Positions 37,707 through 46,687 of a DNA stretch of 64,000 bases are shown piece after piece. The translations under genes and the position numbers were made by a program. The notes beneath the pieces are model-generated. The model was given only the letters and a program-made list of their open reading frames with translations. It had not been told where the DNA came from and made no database searches. Within the stretch, counting starts at the first letter, position 1, and the number at the start of each line of letters is the position of its first letter. The DNA is taken from the NCBI RefSeq assembly GCF_000243335.1, contig NZ_JH597773.1, positions 2,407,369 to 2,471,368 on the forward strand, read 5' to 3'. This DNA comes from Leptonema illini DSM 21528. Its GTDB lineage: Bacteria > Spirochaetota > Leptospiria > Leptospirales > Leptonemataceae.

Positions 37707-38327
37707 TCAATAGCCTTCGCGGGGCTGATAGGCGTCGGCCTGAACGGTTTCGTTCAGCTTCTCAATGGCAAACTTATACCGGCTGCTGCGAGCCAGCTCT
37801 TCGTCGTTCGATGCCGTCGAAACGGGACCGATAAAATTATAGTGCAGTCGAAACGGAGCGGTGCGAAAAAGCAGCGTTTCAGGCGTTCCCGTTACGAGAT
37901 TTCCAGGCTCGATGGCAAAGGGGCGATCGAGAACAAGCACGGGTATCTTGATGTTATAACGCTTCACATCTTCCATCACACGGGCGATGAGATGTTCGCG
38001 AATCTGACCTGCGTCCGTCGTCTGCACGCCTTCAACGCCGTTCTTTTCGAGATCGGGCTCCAGCGTAAGATACATGGGTACGCCAAGGCGGCTTGCCTCT
38101 TCGTAAAAGCGCTCCAGCGCCGGCAGCTCTTCGATGCATGGCTTGCACGTGGGGCTGTAAAAGTTCAGCACAACGGCCGGCGCCTGCAAAGACGCAAGCT
38201 GCACCTGCTTTCCGTCGGCCGTCCAGCCGCTCAATTGATCCACTCCGAGATTGGATCGCTGTTTCGGGCTGCACATAGCGAGCGCGAAAAGCGAGACGAC
38301 AGGAAGGAGGACGGCGATACGTTTCAT
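37707..38327 (-). CDS. Thioredoxin-like (TlpA/ResA-type) lipoprotein
   Basis: A 206-residue exported protein with a lipoprotein-type signal (MKRIAVLLPVVSLFALAMCS, lipid Cys at 19). It has a thioredoxin fold with the redox motif CKPC in VLNFYSPTCKPCIEELPALE. Such proteins reduce periplasmic disulfides, often for cytochrome c maturation. The ending includes a cis-Pro-containing VTGTPETLLFR as expected. Start at 38327 is chosen for the signal peptide; no strong ribosome site is seen. It partly faces the end of the next gene, about 57 bases away. Confidence 0.85.
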   Translation of the reverse strand: MKRIAVLLPVVSLFALAMCSPKQRSNLGVDQLSGWTADGKQVQLASLQAPAVVLNFYSPTCKPCIEELPALERFYEEASRLGVPMYLTLEPDLEKNGVEGVQTTDAGQIREHLIARVMEDVKRYNIKIPVLVLDRPFAIEPGNLVTGTPETLLFRTAPFRLHYNFIGPVSTASNDEELARSSRYKFAIEKLNETVQADAYQPREGY

Positions 38328-38383
38328 TGAAGTAATAGAAAAAAGAAACCAGCGCAGGGGCAAGCTAAAAGCCCCGACGCCCG

Positions 38384-39130
38384 TCAGAGTTTCAATCTCT
38401 TGAAAACAAACTCCGGAATGCTGCGGATGATCAGCATGATATAGCGCCACATCCAGAGCGTGTAAATGACGTCCTTCTTCTTATATAAGGCTCTAAAAAT
38501 GTCTTTCGCCGTCTGCTCGGGCCTCGCCGTAATCGGAGCAGGCAGAGGCATGCCGGCCGTCATAGCCGTCCTGACAAAACCTGGTTTCACCGTAAGCACC
38601 TGTATGCCGCTTTGAAACAGTCTGTTCCGCAGACCCGACAGATACGCAGTAAAACCGGCCTTCGCCGATCCATAGAGATAGTTGCTCTGACGTCCGCGAT
38701 CGCCGGCAACGGAACTGACGCCGACGATGGCCCGTCGACCTTCCTGCTTTAAAAGATACGCAGCGGCCTTCTCAAGAATCAGAGCCTGTCCCGTGTAATT
38801 CGACTCAATAATACGAAGCGCCTCTTCAGCATCATCCTGACCTCTGGACTGTTCGCCTAAATACCCGGCAAAGGTGGCCACAAGCGTTACTCCCTTCAGT
38901 GAACTGAAACAGGAAGAGCGGCTCTTCTCAGACGTGATGTCAAGCGTGATGCACTCAACGGCGACGCCGTAACGTATGCGAAGATTCGCCGCATCGGCCT
39001 CGATCTCTTTCGGCCGTCGCACGGCCAGCACAAGGTCGGTCTTCTCACGCGCAAGCAGTTCGGCGAAGGCACGTGCCATATCTGATCCGGCTCCCATGAT
39101 CAGGGCTTTTTTGAAAAGTGGTTCTTTCAT
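38384..39130 (-). CDS. Short-chain dehydrogenase, DprE2-like
   Basis: A 248-residue SDR protein. NAD(P) site KALIMGAGSDMARAFAELLA, catalytic Ser in VGVSSVAGDRGRQSNYLYGS, then Tyr and Lys in YLYGSAKAGF. The C-terminal LWMWRYIMLIIRSIPEFVFK is the membrane-associating tail typical of DprE2-type reductases. With the DprE1-like oxidase upstream it would epimerise a polyprenyl-phosphate-linked pentose, as in decaprenylphosphoryl-arabinose synthesis. The sugar made here is unknown. Confidence 0.85.
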   Translation of the reverse strand: MKEPLFKKALIMGAGSDMARAFAELLAREKTDLVLAVRRPKEIEADAANLRIRYGVAVECITLDITSEKSRSSCFSSLKGVTLVATFAGYLGEQSRGQDDAEEALRIIESNYTGQALILEKAAAYLLKQEGRRAIVGVSSVAGDRGRQSNYLYGSAKAGFTAYLSGLRNRLFQSGIQVLTVKPGFVRTAMTAGMPLPAPITARPEQTAKDIFRALYKKKDVIYTLWMWRYIMLIIRSIPEFVFKRLKL

Positions 39131-39246
39131 CGTTCTCTCTATGCTTCAGTCAAATAAAAAGGATATCTGTTTTCTTTCATCGACTACTCGTATCGGGCAC
39201 TTCTTTTCGAGGGGGCCTTCTCGCGTCGATGCGCTCTATTCATCGA

Positions 39247-40614
39247 TCAGAGCTTCAGCCTCTGTGAAAGCAGCGATTGAAAACGCCCTTTCGGATCGAC
39301 CTTCTTGCGAATCGCCAGAAATTCTTTCGTGGCAGGATACATACGCCGGAGCATCTCGGCCTTAAGGCGAGCATCTTTCGTGAGGTACACTCTGCCCCCG
39401 AAAGACTGCACGATCTCATCCAGACGATCAAGGAACTCCATCATACCGGGTCGGATCGCAAAATCCATTGCAAGCGAATAGCCGAGCAGCGGAAAGGAAA
39501 GCGGAAATTGTGGAGGGGCGCCCTTCTTGCCCGCCTGCGGAACGGCCATCGGATCGCCACAGCGCTTGAAGACGACAAGAAACGAACCGAGACGATGCGA
39601 TGAGATCTCATCAAGAATACGAACCATTCCGTCATAGGCCGTGCGATCGGGTAAGACGAACTGATACTGCAAGAATCCGGCCCGGCCGTAGATACGATTC
39701 CAGTTATGAATGAAATCAAGCGGATAAAAGAACTTATCGTAGTCGACCAGTCCTTCCTTCTTTTTCGCAAGATGCGACGAATATACGGCAAGGTTAAACG
39801 CCTGAACGGTAAGAGAGTTAAGAACGAACGACGGCAGAACAAACGGAACGGTTAACGGCAGTTTGTGCGGTAGAGCGAAAGGCTCTTTTTCGTACTTTGT
39901 TCCGGCCACGTCTTTCAGAGTGGCATGCTCGCCTGTAAAAAGGATTCCGCGACCGCGCGAACGTCCGCGGGCAAGGCAATCCATCCAGGAAACCGTATAC
40001 GTGCTGTGCTCATGCTCGTTGATCAGCGTGAACATCTCGTCGAGATCGCGGGCCTTGTAGCTCACCTGCCGGATCATCGACGTTTCGATTCTCTTCATAT
40101 AGAAAGAGACATCGAGAATTAATCCGGTCAGCCCCATGCCGCCAGCCGTCGCACGAAAGAGATCGGCATTTTTAACCGCCGAGCATTCCTGCACCGATCC
40201 GTCGGCCATAAGCAGTCGGATGCGCGTCACGTGACGACAGAACGATCCTGAAACATGATGGTTCTTACCGTGCACATCGGAGGCGACGGCTCCGCCCACC
40301 GTTACGAATTTCGTGCCCGGCGTGACGGGAAGAAACCATCCGCGCGGCACAAAGGTGTCGAGTATTTCTTGAAGTGAGACGCCGGCCTCGCAGGTAAGAA
40401 GCCCGCTCTTCTCGTCAAAAGACAAGAATCGGTTACGCGGCAGATCATTGAATACGCGACCGGATAACGAGGCGTCGCCATACGAGCGACCGAGGCCGCG
40501 AGCAATGACGGGCTCTTTGCCGAGCATCGATGAAATCGCCTCGGGTCGGATCGACTCGATCTCTTCGGCTTCGATAACCGGGTACATTCCCCAGTTCGCT
40601 ATCGTCTTTTTCAT
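39247..40614 (-). CDS. FAD-dependent oxidase, DprE1-like
   Basis: A 455-residue VAO-type flavoprotein. The FAD domain shows ARGLGRSYGDASLSGRV, TPGTKFVTVGGAVASDVHGK and NHHVSGSFCRHVTRIRLL; the HGKNHH segment carries the residue equivalent to the FAD-contacting His of DprE1. The C-terminal half has FHNWNRIYGRAGFLQYQFV-like substrate-domain sequence (FIHNWNRIYGRAGFLQYQFV). At the position of the active-site cysteine that benzothiazinones attack in mycobacteria, this protein seems to have Ala (GYSLAMDFAI). Adjacent to the DprE2-like gene with a 116-base gap. Confidence 0.87.
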   Translation of the reverse strand: MKKTIANWGMYPVIEAEEIESIRPEAISSMLGKEPVIARGLGRSYGDASLSGRVFNDLPRNRFLSFDEKSGLLTCEAGVSLQEILDTFVPRGWFLPVTPGTKFVTVGGAVASDVHGKNHHVSGSFCRHVTRIRLLMADGSVQECSAVKNADLFRATAGGMGLTGLILDVSFYMKRIETSMIRQVSYKARDLDEMFTLINEHEHSTYTVSWMDCLARGRSRGRGILFTGEHATLKDVAGTKYEKEPFALPHKLPLTVPFVLPSFVLNSLTVQAFNLAVYSSHLAKKKEGLVDYDKFFYPLDFIHNWNRIYGRAGFLQYQFVLPDRTAYDGMVRILDEISSHRLGSFLVVFKRCGDPMAVPQAGKKGAPPQFPLSFPLLGYSLAMDFAIRPGMMEFLDRLDEIVQSFGGRVYLTKDARLKAEMLRRMYPATKEFLAIRKKVDPKGRFQSLLSQRLKL

Positions 40615-40888
40615 ACGTTGCGACCATTTCCAAGCGTCGGGGCGCCTTTGCCACCATTTTCAACGGCATCTGTATGCTGAAAGCGAAACACTTAGCGTCC
40701 GGACGCAGGAATGGAATCTCACAGATTTTCCACTGCAAAAAAAGCAGCGCCCCATCAGCAAGAGGAGTGGAAAGAATGAGCGGTTTCATCATACTGGAAA
40801 AATCAGCTTTTCAAGCGACATAATCAAATCGGCTCTTTTCTCCTGAAACGGGAACGCCGGAACAAATTATGTCTCTTGAAAACGGCCG

Positions 40889-40916
40889 TTGCCTTTAACT
40901 CAGGGCTGAGTTATAC
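40889..40916 (+). promoter_or_regulatory. Putative promoter with dyad before the DnaA-like gene
   Basis: TTGCCT (40889-40894) and TTATAC (40911-40916), 16 bases apart, could be -35 and -10 boxes. Between them AACTCAG and CTGAGTT (40897-40912) make a perfect 7-bp dyad with a 2-base centre, well placed for a repressor. No DnaA box (TTATCCACA) is seen in this region. Confidence 0.5.
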
Positions 40917-40954
40917 ATCGACCACATAAAAAGAGAGAACAGGGAAGGACATCC

Positions 40955-42271
40955 ATGTCAGATACGGCACACTCCGAATGGGATTTATGCAAGCAGACGC
41001 TGCGCACACGGATTCCGGAACCATTTTATAACACCTTTATCGAACCGTTACGAGCCTTTCAAACCGACGAAAGCGTGCTTTCTCTTGTCGTGCCCGAGGC
41101 AAGATTGAAAGAGCATATCGAAATGAGGTATGGATCGCTTCTGCGCGAAGCGGTACAGCAGCATTTTCCCGCGCAGATCTCGCTCGTGCGTTTGCAGAAC
41201 GCCGATGAGCTGCCGGCTCGCCCCCTTCCCGACGCCGTGCGACGCTCCGTTCTCGAAAAAGCGACCGCTAAGGTTAACCATGACAGGCCCATCCAGTGGG
41301 ATGGACGCTTCCTGCCTCATCCGGCGCTTGCCGAAGAGCTTGCCTCGCTTCTTAAGCTGAAGAAGTTCTATCGCCCCGTGTATATTAGCGGCGGCGCAGG
41401 ATCAGGAAAAAGCGTTTTTGCACGCAAGTGGGTTGAACATTTCGAGGGTCGGGCTGCCTATCTTTCGCTTCCGGAGTTTCTGGAAAGCTTCGTCTCGTCC
41501 ATCCGCTCGCAGAAAACGCTTGAATGGAAGAGCGAACTGCGCAGCAACAGCCTGCTCATCATCGACGATCTACAGCTTCTGAAAACCACGGCAGCACGCT
41601 GTCAGGAAGAGCTGCGCAACCTCATCGACGACTTCGAGCGCGACGAAAAGCTGATCGTATTTCTTGCCGATAGAGATCCATCGGCGCTCACAGTGAGCCG
41701 CGAGCTGAAATCGCGTCTCATGCCCGCACGCCATATTCATCTGATCTTTCCCGATAAAGAGACGCGCAAGCAGATCGTGCGCTCCGTTCTTGAAGAAGAC
41801 GGCTTCACGCTCAAAGAGGACGTCATCGATCATCTTGCGACGAAGATTCCGACCGACATGCGTCTGCTCAGGGCGGCCGTGCATCGCCTGAGTTTTCAGA
41901 GCACCGATCCGCGGGCGATGGCGGCCGAAGAGGTCGATCGCATCTGCGAGCCGCTTTACCGTCATGAACCCGGCGTTCGCCCCGAGATCATTCTTTCCAT
42001 CGTCGCCGAGTTCTTTCACGTAAGCCCCGACGATATTCGCAGCTCGGCCAAAGACAAAAAGGTTTCTCTGGCACGACACACCGTCTCGTTTCTCTGTTCG
42101 ACGATGCTGAATATGACGCTGAGCGAGATCGCACGCATCACAAACCGAAAGGATCATACCGGCGTGCTCTATGCGATCAACCGCCTTGAGAAACTGCTTC
42201 GCGAAGATCTCTTCCTGACAAGACAGCTTGAAGAGATCAAGGATCGCATCCTTTCAGAGAGCCGGCGCTGA
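40955..42271 (+). CDS. dnaA: DnaA-like AAA+ protein, divergent
   Basis: A 438-residue protein with the DnaA layout: domain I (WDLCKQTLRTRIPEPFYNTF), a short linker, an AAA+ core with Walker A GGAGSGKS (146-153), Walker B LLIIDDLQLL (200-209), an arginine-finger region SRELKSRLMPAR, and a C-terminal DNA-binding domain ending KKVSLARHTVSFLCSTMLNM and TNRKDHTGVLYAINRLEKLL. The signature differs from the usual GxGxGKTHL and GGRDHTTVLHA. Neighbours are not dnaN or recF. It may be the chromosomal initiator or a specialised paralogue. A GGGAAGGA ribosome site precedes it. Confidence 0.88.
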   Translation: MSDTAHSEWDLCKQTLRTRIPEPFYNTFIEPLRAFQTDESVLSLVVPEARLKEHIEMRYGSLLREAVQQHFPAQISLVRLQNADELPARPLPDAVRRSVLEKATAKVNHDRPIQWDGRFLPHPALAEELASLLKLKKFYRPVYISGGAGSGKSVFARKWVEHFEGRAAYLSLPEFLESFVSSIRSQKTLEWKSELRSNSLLIIDDLQLLKTTAARCQEELRNLIDDFERDEKLIVFLADRDPSALTVSRELKSRLMPARHIHLIFPDKETRKQIVRSVLEEDGFTLKEDVIDHLATKIPTDMRLLRAAVHRLSFQSTDPRAMAAEEVDRICEPLYRHEPGVRPEIILSIVAEFFHVSPDDIRSSAKDKKVSLARHTVSFLCSTMLNMTLSEIARITNRKDHTGVLYAINRLEKLLREDLFLTRQLEEIKDRILSESRR

Positions 42272-42364
42272 ACCCGACCTGAAACGCGTTCAGCGACACC
42301 GGAAGTGTTGCCCGCCTCTTTCAGGCCGCCTGCTTTTTAGCCCGCCTCGCATATTGAAATGGCA

Positions 42365-42394
42365 ATAAAAAAGGCTGCTTGAAGCAGCCGTTTT
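42365..42394 (-). terminator. Intrinsic terminator of the VWA lipoprotein gene
   Basis: On the minus strand GGCTGC pairs with GCAGCC around TTCAA, followed by TTTTTTATT. It starts some 15 bases beyond the stop codon. Confidence 0.9.
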
Positions 42395-42408
42395 TACTTT
42401 TACGGAGC

Positions 42409-44085
42409 TCAGAGCCCGTAGGACTTATACGCAATCGAAACCGGCGTTCCGAGAGCAGGCAACGATCCCGTGAAAGCGATCCGGTTAACGGAAGGCAGAT
42501 ACACGTATCCCGTCTGAGCCGATGCCGGGTTCGACGTCGCCTCAATCGCCACGCCGTTCACATAAACCTTCAACGTCGCCGAGATAGGAGTTCGACTCAG
42601 TTGATATGAGCTTGCTCCGGCAGCGGTGCGATCGGCCAGTTGATTCAGGAAGGCTCCGTAGTTCTCGCCACAAATGCTTGAAACCGAGCCGCCTGTTTTT
42701 GCGGCGAGTTGGTCCATGCGCAGTGCGGCGACTGAAAGTGTTCCCGAAGAGAAGTTGGAAGTAACCGAAGCGCTTCCGTTCACACCGCTGCAACTTCCGT
42801 GCTGTCCGGAGTTGTCCAGAGGCATGATCGCATAATAGGTATATGCTCCCGACAGAAAGATGTTACTGTTTATGTCGAAGCGTGCTGCGTCGGAATTGCT
42901 TCCGCTACCGTCCCATTTCGTATAGGCGTCGCTTTCATCGGTTACGCAGATCACGGTTAACGGAACGTCAGTGCGAAGAGCGGCGGTTACGGTTCCGAGC
43001 GATCCGCCGCCGTTGGTGAGCACGGCGTTCTGAGCGTTCGTGCCGGCAGTGGCCAGGGCCTTCTCGGCATAGTAGGTGCAGGACTCTTTTCCGTCGCCGT
43101 TTGTTCCGGCGGCGATATCGGATTCGAACTGAGTTCGAGACGAAGTGAAGCCCGTATTTCGAATCTTGCTGCTATCGGTCGTGATCGTCGCTATGCGAAA
43201 ATCGAGTCCCAGGCCGGAGAGACGGTCGAAAAATCCCAGTGCATTCTGTTTTACTGCGTTCTGCTCTTCTGACATCGATCCGGAGTTATCCACTACGAAC
43301 AGAAAGTCAGCCCTGGGAGGCGATGCTGCCAGCAGTTCGTCGGTGATGGCAGCGGACTCTGATCCGGAGGGGCCGATGTTCGTTCCGTCTACAAGACCGG
43401 CCAGATCGCTTTCGACGTTCGCATAGTTCTCGTCGGTCGTTACGCCGAAAAGAACGGCAGCATGGCCTTCGTTATCCTGCGAGGCCTGAAGCACGATACG
43501 AAAGACCGTCGTCGACGTTGTGCCGCCCGAGGCGGGGAACTGGCTGACATCGCCCGAGCCGTCAACCGAGCCGATCAGCTGCACAAGCGCATTGCGCACC
43601 GCATCGGCCGTTGCCGGATCGGTCACACGAATCTGAACCGAGGCCGTCTCGGTGGGAACAGGAGCGTTGCCAACGTCCTGACGTGAGATGAGGCTATAGC
43701 CGTTTTCGTCAACGGCATCCCATCCGGCAAGCGCGGCCAGCAGACGATCCATCAGCGAATCGACGGACTCTGCCGGAGGAACGATCGAGCCCGACCCGTA
43801 GGTATTGCCGTCCTCGCCTTCAAGCAACGATCCGGAATAGGCGCCTTCGGGATCCGGCTGCTCGGTAAAGCCTCCCGGATAGGTCATCTCAAGGCCGCCA
43901 TCCCCCATGGGAGACGAGCCGGTATCGACAGGATTGAGATCGACCGTCTCTGCTTCGGCGGGCGTTGAACCTGCCAATCCCGGAAAGAAGAAAAAGCCCT
44001 TTTTCTTCTTTCCACAGGAAGCCGTGCTCAGGACCAGAGCGACAAGCATTGCATAAAAAAGTGTTCTGTGTATTCGTGTAACCAT
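42409..44085 (-). CDS. Lipoprotein with von Willebrand factor A domain
   Basis: A 558-residue lipoprotein (signal MVTRIHRTLFYAMLVALVLS then TASC, lipid Cys at 24, followed by GKKKK). A VWA domain begins near residue 260 with the MIDAS motif FLFVVDNSGSMSEEQNAVKQ and includes VPLTVICVTDESDAYTKWDG. VWA domains bind ligands through a metal ion; surface adhesion or complex assembly is likely. The C-terminal 70 residues (LKVYVNGVAIEATSNPASAQ) resemble an Ig-like fold. Start set by GGAGG. Confidence 0.88.
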   Translation of the reverse strand: MVTRIHRTLFYAMLVALVLSTASCGKKKKGFFFFPGLAGSTPAEAETVDLNPVDTGSSPMGDGGLEMTYPGGFTEQPDPEGAYSGSLLEGEDGNTYGSGSIVPPAESVDSLMDRLLAALAGWDAVDENGYSLISRQDVGNAPVPTETASVQIRVTDPATADAVRNALVQLIGSVDGSGDVSQFPASGGTTSTTVFRIVLQASQDNEGHAAVLFGVTTDENYANVESDLAGLVDGTNIGPSGSESAAITDELLAASPPRADFLFVVDNSGSMSEEQNAVKQNALGFFDRLSGLGLDFRIATITTDSSKIRNTGFTSSRTQFESDIAAGTNGDGKESCTYYAEKALATAGTNAQNAVLTNGGGSLGTVTAALRTDVPLTVICVTDESDAYTKWDGSGSNSDAARFDINSNIFLSGAYTYYAIMPLDNSGQHGSCSGVNGSASVTSNFSSGTLSVAALRMDQLAAKTGGSVSSICGENYGAFLNQLADRTAAGASSYQLSRTPISATLKVYVNGVAIEATSNPASAQTGYVYLPSVNRIAFTGSLPALGTPVSIAYKSYGL

Positions 44086-44371
44086 CGTTTCCTCCAGCGA
44101 AGTATAGGACGCAACGCAGAATACGATTCGGATTTTTTCTGTAGAGGATGAGGGGCAGATGCATCTTTTTGTATAACAATCAGCGGCCGCTTGCACAGAG
44201 TGGGCCCTGCCTGTGCGATGATTTGAATGCGATGCAAGATTTGCTTCTTGATCAGAATACGCAGAAAGATCGGATTTTGTAGAGCGGCCCGCCGCCGATC
44301 ACCGCCGGTTTTTTCAACCGGCTGCTAAGGCATTTCGTCAAATAGACCGATCGTCAGATCAAGAGGACGCT

Positions 44372-45139
44372 ATGCGAAGGATTCTTGCCCTGTTTTTTTC
44401 TATTATTCTGACCGGAACGCTTGCGGCGAATCAGAACCGCCCCACCGGCCTGCCCGAAGGCGCTCGTTATGTAGCCGCCCATCGCGTATGGGTCCAGGAA
44501 TCGGCCAGTCATCAGATCGTCTGGTATGCCGACGGCACAAAAAAATCCGAGGGCGATCTGAAGCAGGGCCAGCGCGATGGAGCCTGGGTTTTCTTTCATG
44601 CTAACGGCAATAAAAGGGCCGAAGGCAGCTACACGGCAGGCCGAATGACAGGCCCCTGGAAGCTCTACTATAAATCGGGCAAGCTTCAGTCAGAGGGAGA
44701 ATACCGCAACGGCAGCAAGCAGGGCCCCTGGACGGTATATTTCGAAAGCGGACGAAAGAAGTCTGACGGAACCTACGCCGGAGGCCTCAAGAACGGCCCC
44801 TGGACGGAATATTACGAATCGGGCGCCGTATTCTTCAAGGGCATTTACGTGGCCGACCTCGCTCACGGGCAATGGATCTATTACTTTCAGAACGGTGCTT
44901 TCTATCAGGGTGGGACCTACAGCGAGGACGTGCGTACGGGCATCTGGAAAGTCTGCATTGCGCCGGGCGGACCATGCGGCGAAGAGATCATGCGCCAGAA
45001 CGAGCCGCCACGCGTATCGGGACTGCCAAAAGAACAGAGCACTCCGGCCGGCAAAGATCCGATGAGCATCCTCGACGGGCCGGCTCCAGAAAACAGAGAA
45101 GAGCTTCCTCCTTCTTTGCAGAACTGGAACAAGGACTGA
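44372..45139 (+). CDS. Exported MORN-repeat protein
   Basis: A 255-residue protein with a signal peptide (MRRILALFFSIILTGTLAAN) and about seven MORN/YwqK-type repeats from residue 45 to 195, each a beta hairpin such as GAWVFFHANGNKRAEGSYTA, GPWKLYYKSGKLQSEGEYRN and GPWTVYFESGRKKSDGTYAG. The tail (200-255) is Pro/Glu-rich. MORN repeats bind proteins or lipids; no enzyme domain is present. Transcription probably stops at the hairpin straight after the stop. Confidence 0.85.
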   Translation: MRRILALFFSIILTGTLAANQNRPTGLPEGARYVAAHRVWVQESASHQIVWYADGTKKSEGDLKQGQRDGAWVFFHANGNKRAEGSYTAGRMTGPWKLYYKSGKLQSEGEYRNGSKQGPWTVYFESGRKKSDGTYAGGLKNGPWTEYYESGAVFFKGIYVADLAHGQWIYYFQNGAFYQGGTYSEDVRTGIWKVCIAPGGPCGEEIMRQNEPPRVSGLPKEQSTPAGKDPMSILDGPAPENREELPPSLQNWNKD

Positions 45140-45171
45140 ACCGAGGGCTCTTGTTCGCCCGGTCAGTCCTT
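45131..45171. terminator. Hairpin at the end of the MORN gene
   Basis: AAGGACTGAACCG pairs with CGGTCAGTCCTT with one bulged base, around a 16-base loop, followed by CTTCT. It overlaps the stop codon of the MORN gene and faces the end of a minus-strand gene, so it could act in both directions. The T-run is poor. Confidence 0.45.
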
Positions 45172-45218
45172 CTACTGGCACAGCGCCGGCCTCTCCTGTT
45201 AGGTTCCCGGTCGAACTC

Positions 45219-45653
45219 TCAATGAACGTAGGGCCGCAGAAAGGGCCGGCAGCCATAGATGCGCTCCGGCCGCCCCTCTTCATTAAATCGCAGTAATCGA
45301 ACGAACTGCATATCGCTTCGCAGACACCTCTCACACAGAAAAGGATCGGGCGTCAGATGACAGAAGCGCACGTCAAAGATCTCGTATCGCTGCAAGTAAG
45401 ATCGACCGGCTTCCGGGACGTGATTCAACTGAGGCATCGGCGGCAGCTCGATGGGTTCGCCCGGTTCATTGGCATTCAGCCCGGCCACAATTGCAAGGAA
45501 CAGCAGAAGACCGACCACACAGAGACGGCGGGCCGTTCTTATTGAGGCGATGCTCCAAAATTCGCCCTCAGATAAAAAAAGCCTTTTCGGGCCCTTCCCC
45601 TCGCGTTCCCTGTCCTTCCAGAGATGAAGCGCTTTGACTTTCCCCACACTCAT
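45219..45653 (-). CDS. Small exported protein, hypothetical
   Basis: The C-terminal 110 residues start with a signal-like helix ([20 protein letters not shown]) and contain four cysteines ([17 protein letters not shown] and the later YGCRPF), suggesting a disulfide-bonded exported domain. The upstream part of the frame is less certain: an ATG at 45653 overlaps the divergent pyrB start, and a GTG nearer the hydrophobic helix (about 45535) may be the true start. No family recognised. Confidence 0.5.
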   Translation of the reverse strand: MSVGKVKALHLWKDREREGKGPKRLFLSEGEFWSIASIRTARRLCVVGLLLFLAIVAGLNANEPGEPIELPPMPQLNHVPEAGRSYLQRYEIFDVRFCHLTPDPFLCERCLRSDMQFVRLLRFNEEGRPERIYGCRPFLRPYVH

Positions 45654-46568
45654 ATCATCGACTCGCATCAGTTCAGCCGTGAGGATCTGAACACGATTCT
45701 GGCCGCTACCGAACACGTCGTGCGGCTGAAAGAGCAGAATCGGCTTTTCGGAGTTCTGGAAGGGAGGTTGATGGCCTCCCTTTTTTTCGAATCATCGACG
45801 CGAACGCGTCTGAGCTTTGAGGCAGCCATGCATCGCCTTGGCGGGCGCATCATCACCACCGTCGGATTCCAGTTCTCATCGATTAGCAAAGGCGAAACGC
45901 TTTATGATACGATGAAGATGATCGAGGCCTATGCCGATATCGCCGTAATCCGGCATCCGGTTGAAGGATCGAGCCGCATTGCCGCCGGCGCCGTGAATAT
46001 TCCCATCATCAATGCAGGCGACGGAGCCGGACAGCATCCGACGCAGGCGTTGCTCGATCTCTATACGATCGTTCGAGAGCGCGGGCTGCCCGATAAAAAA
46101 CGCATCGCCTTTATCGGCGACCTGAAGTTCGGCCGCACGATTCACAGCCTGGTTAAACTTCTCACACATTACGAAACGGAATTCGTCTTTATCTCGCCCG
46201 TCGACCTTGCCCTTCCCGAGTCCTACCGCAAAGAGCTGCGTTCGCTCGGCATTCACTTCGAAGAAACCGAAGACCTGAAGGCCATGTGGGACTGCGACGT
46301 CGCCTACATCACGCGCATCCAGGAAGAGCGCTTCGCTGACCGGGCCGATTATGAGCGTCTGAAGGACAGCTACGTCGTTAACCGTGCCTTCGTGCAGGCG
46401 TCAAGGCATCCGACTTTGCTGCTGCATCCGCTTCCGCGAGTGAACGAGCTATCGACCGACGTCGACGATATGCCCAATGCCGCCTACTTCAGACAGGCGG
46501 CTTACGGCGTCGACGTACGCATGGCACTACTCTGTCTCTGTTTGCAGGCCGAGCTGCCCGATCTTTAA
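45624..46568 (+). CDS. pyrB: Aspartate carbamoyltransferase catalytic subunit
   Basis: A 314-residue enzyme joining aspartate and carbamoyl phosphate in pyrimidine synthesis. The carbamoyl-phosphate site [46 protein letters not shown] and the C-terminal [20 protein letters not shown] are all present. No pyrI regulatory subunit gene is nearby. The SSTRTR and HPLPR elements are intact, so it should be active. The start lies close to the divergent small gene. Confidence 0.97.
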   Translation: MKRFDFPHTHIIDSHQFSREDLNTILAATEHVVRLKEQNRLFGVLEGRLMASLFFESSTRTRLSFEAAMHRLGGRIITTVGFQFSSISKGETLYDTMKMIEAYADIAVIRHPVEGSSRIAAGAVNIPIINAGDGAGQHPTQALLDLYTIVRERGLPDKKRIAFIGDLKFGRTIHSLVKLLTHYETEFVFISPVDLALPESYRKELRSLGIHFEETEDLKAMWDCDVAYITRIQEERFADRADYERLKDSYVVNRAFVQASRHPTLLLHPLPRVNELSTDVDDMPNAAYFRQAAYGVDVRMALLCLCLQAELPDL

Positions 46569-46687
46569 TGACTCACGGCCTGCTTCGATTGCCCTCGATA
46601 TAGAAGGGATGCGCGCCCGTCGGTTGCAGTTTTGTGCCGGTCCAGCGTGTCGAACAGGTCGGTTTTCTCTCGATCTATTCAAGCCGT

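Noticed and set aside
40600..40955. Replication origin next to the DnaA-like gene
   Set aside because: No cluster of TTATNCACA boxes and no AT-rich unwinding stretch were found upstream, and dnaN is not next to it.
43145..43686. Plus-strand frames opposite the VWA lipoprotein
   Set aside because: Antisense frames without start signals; the minus-strand gene has a signal peptide, MIDAS motif, ribosome site and terminator.
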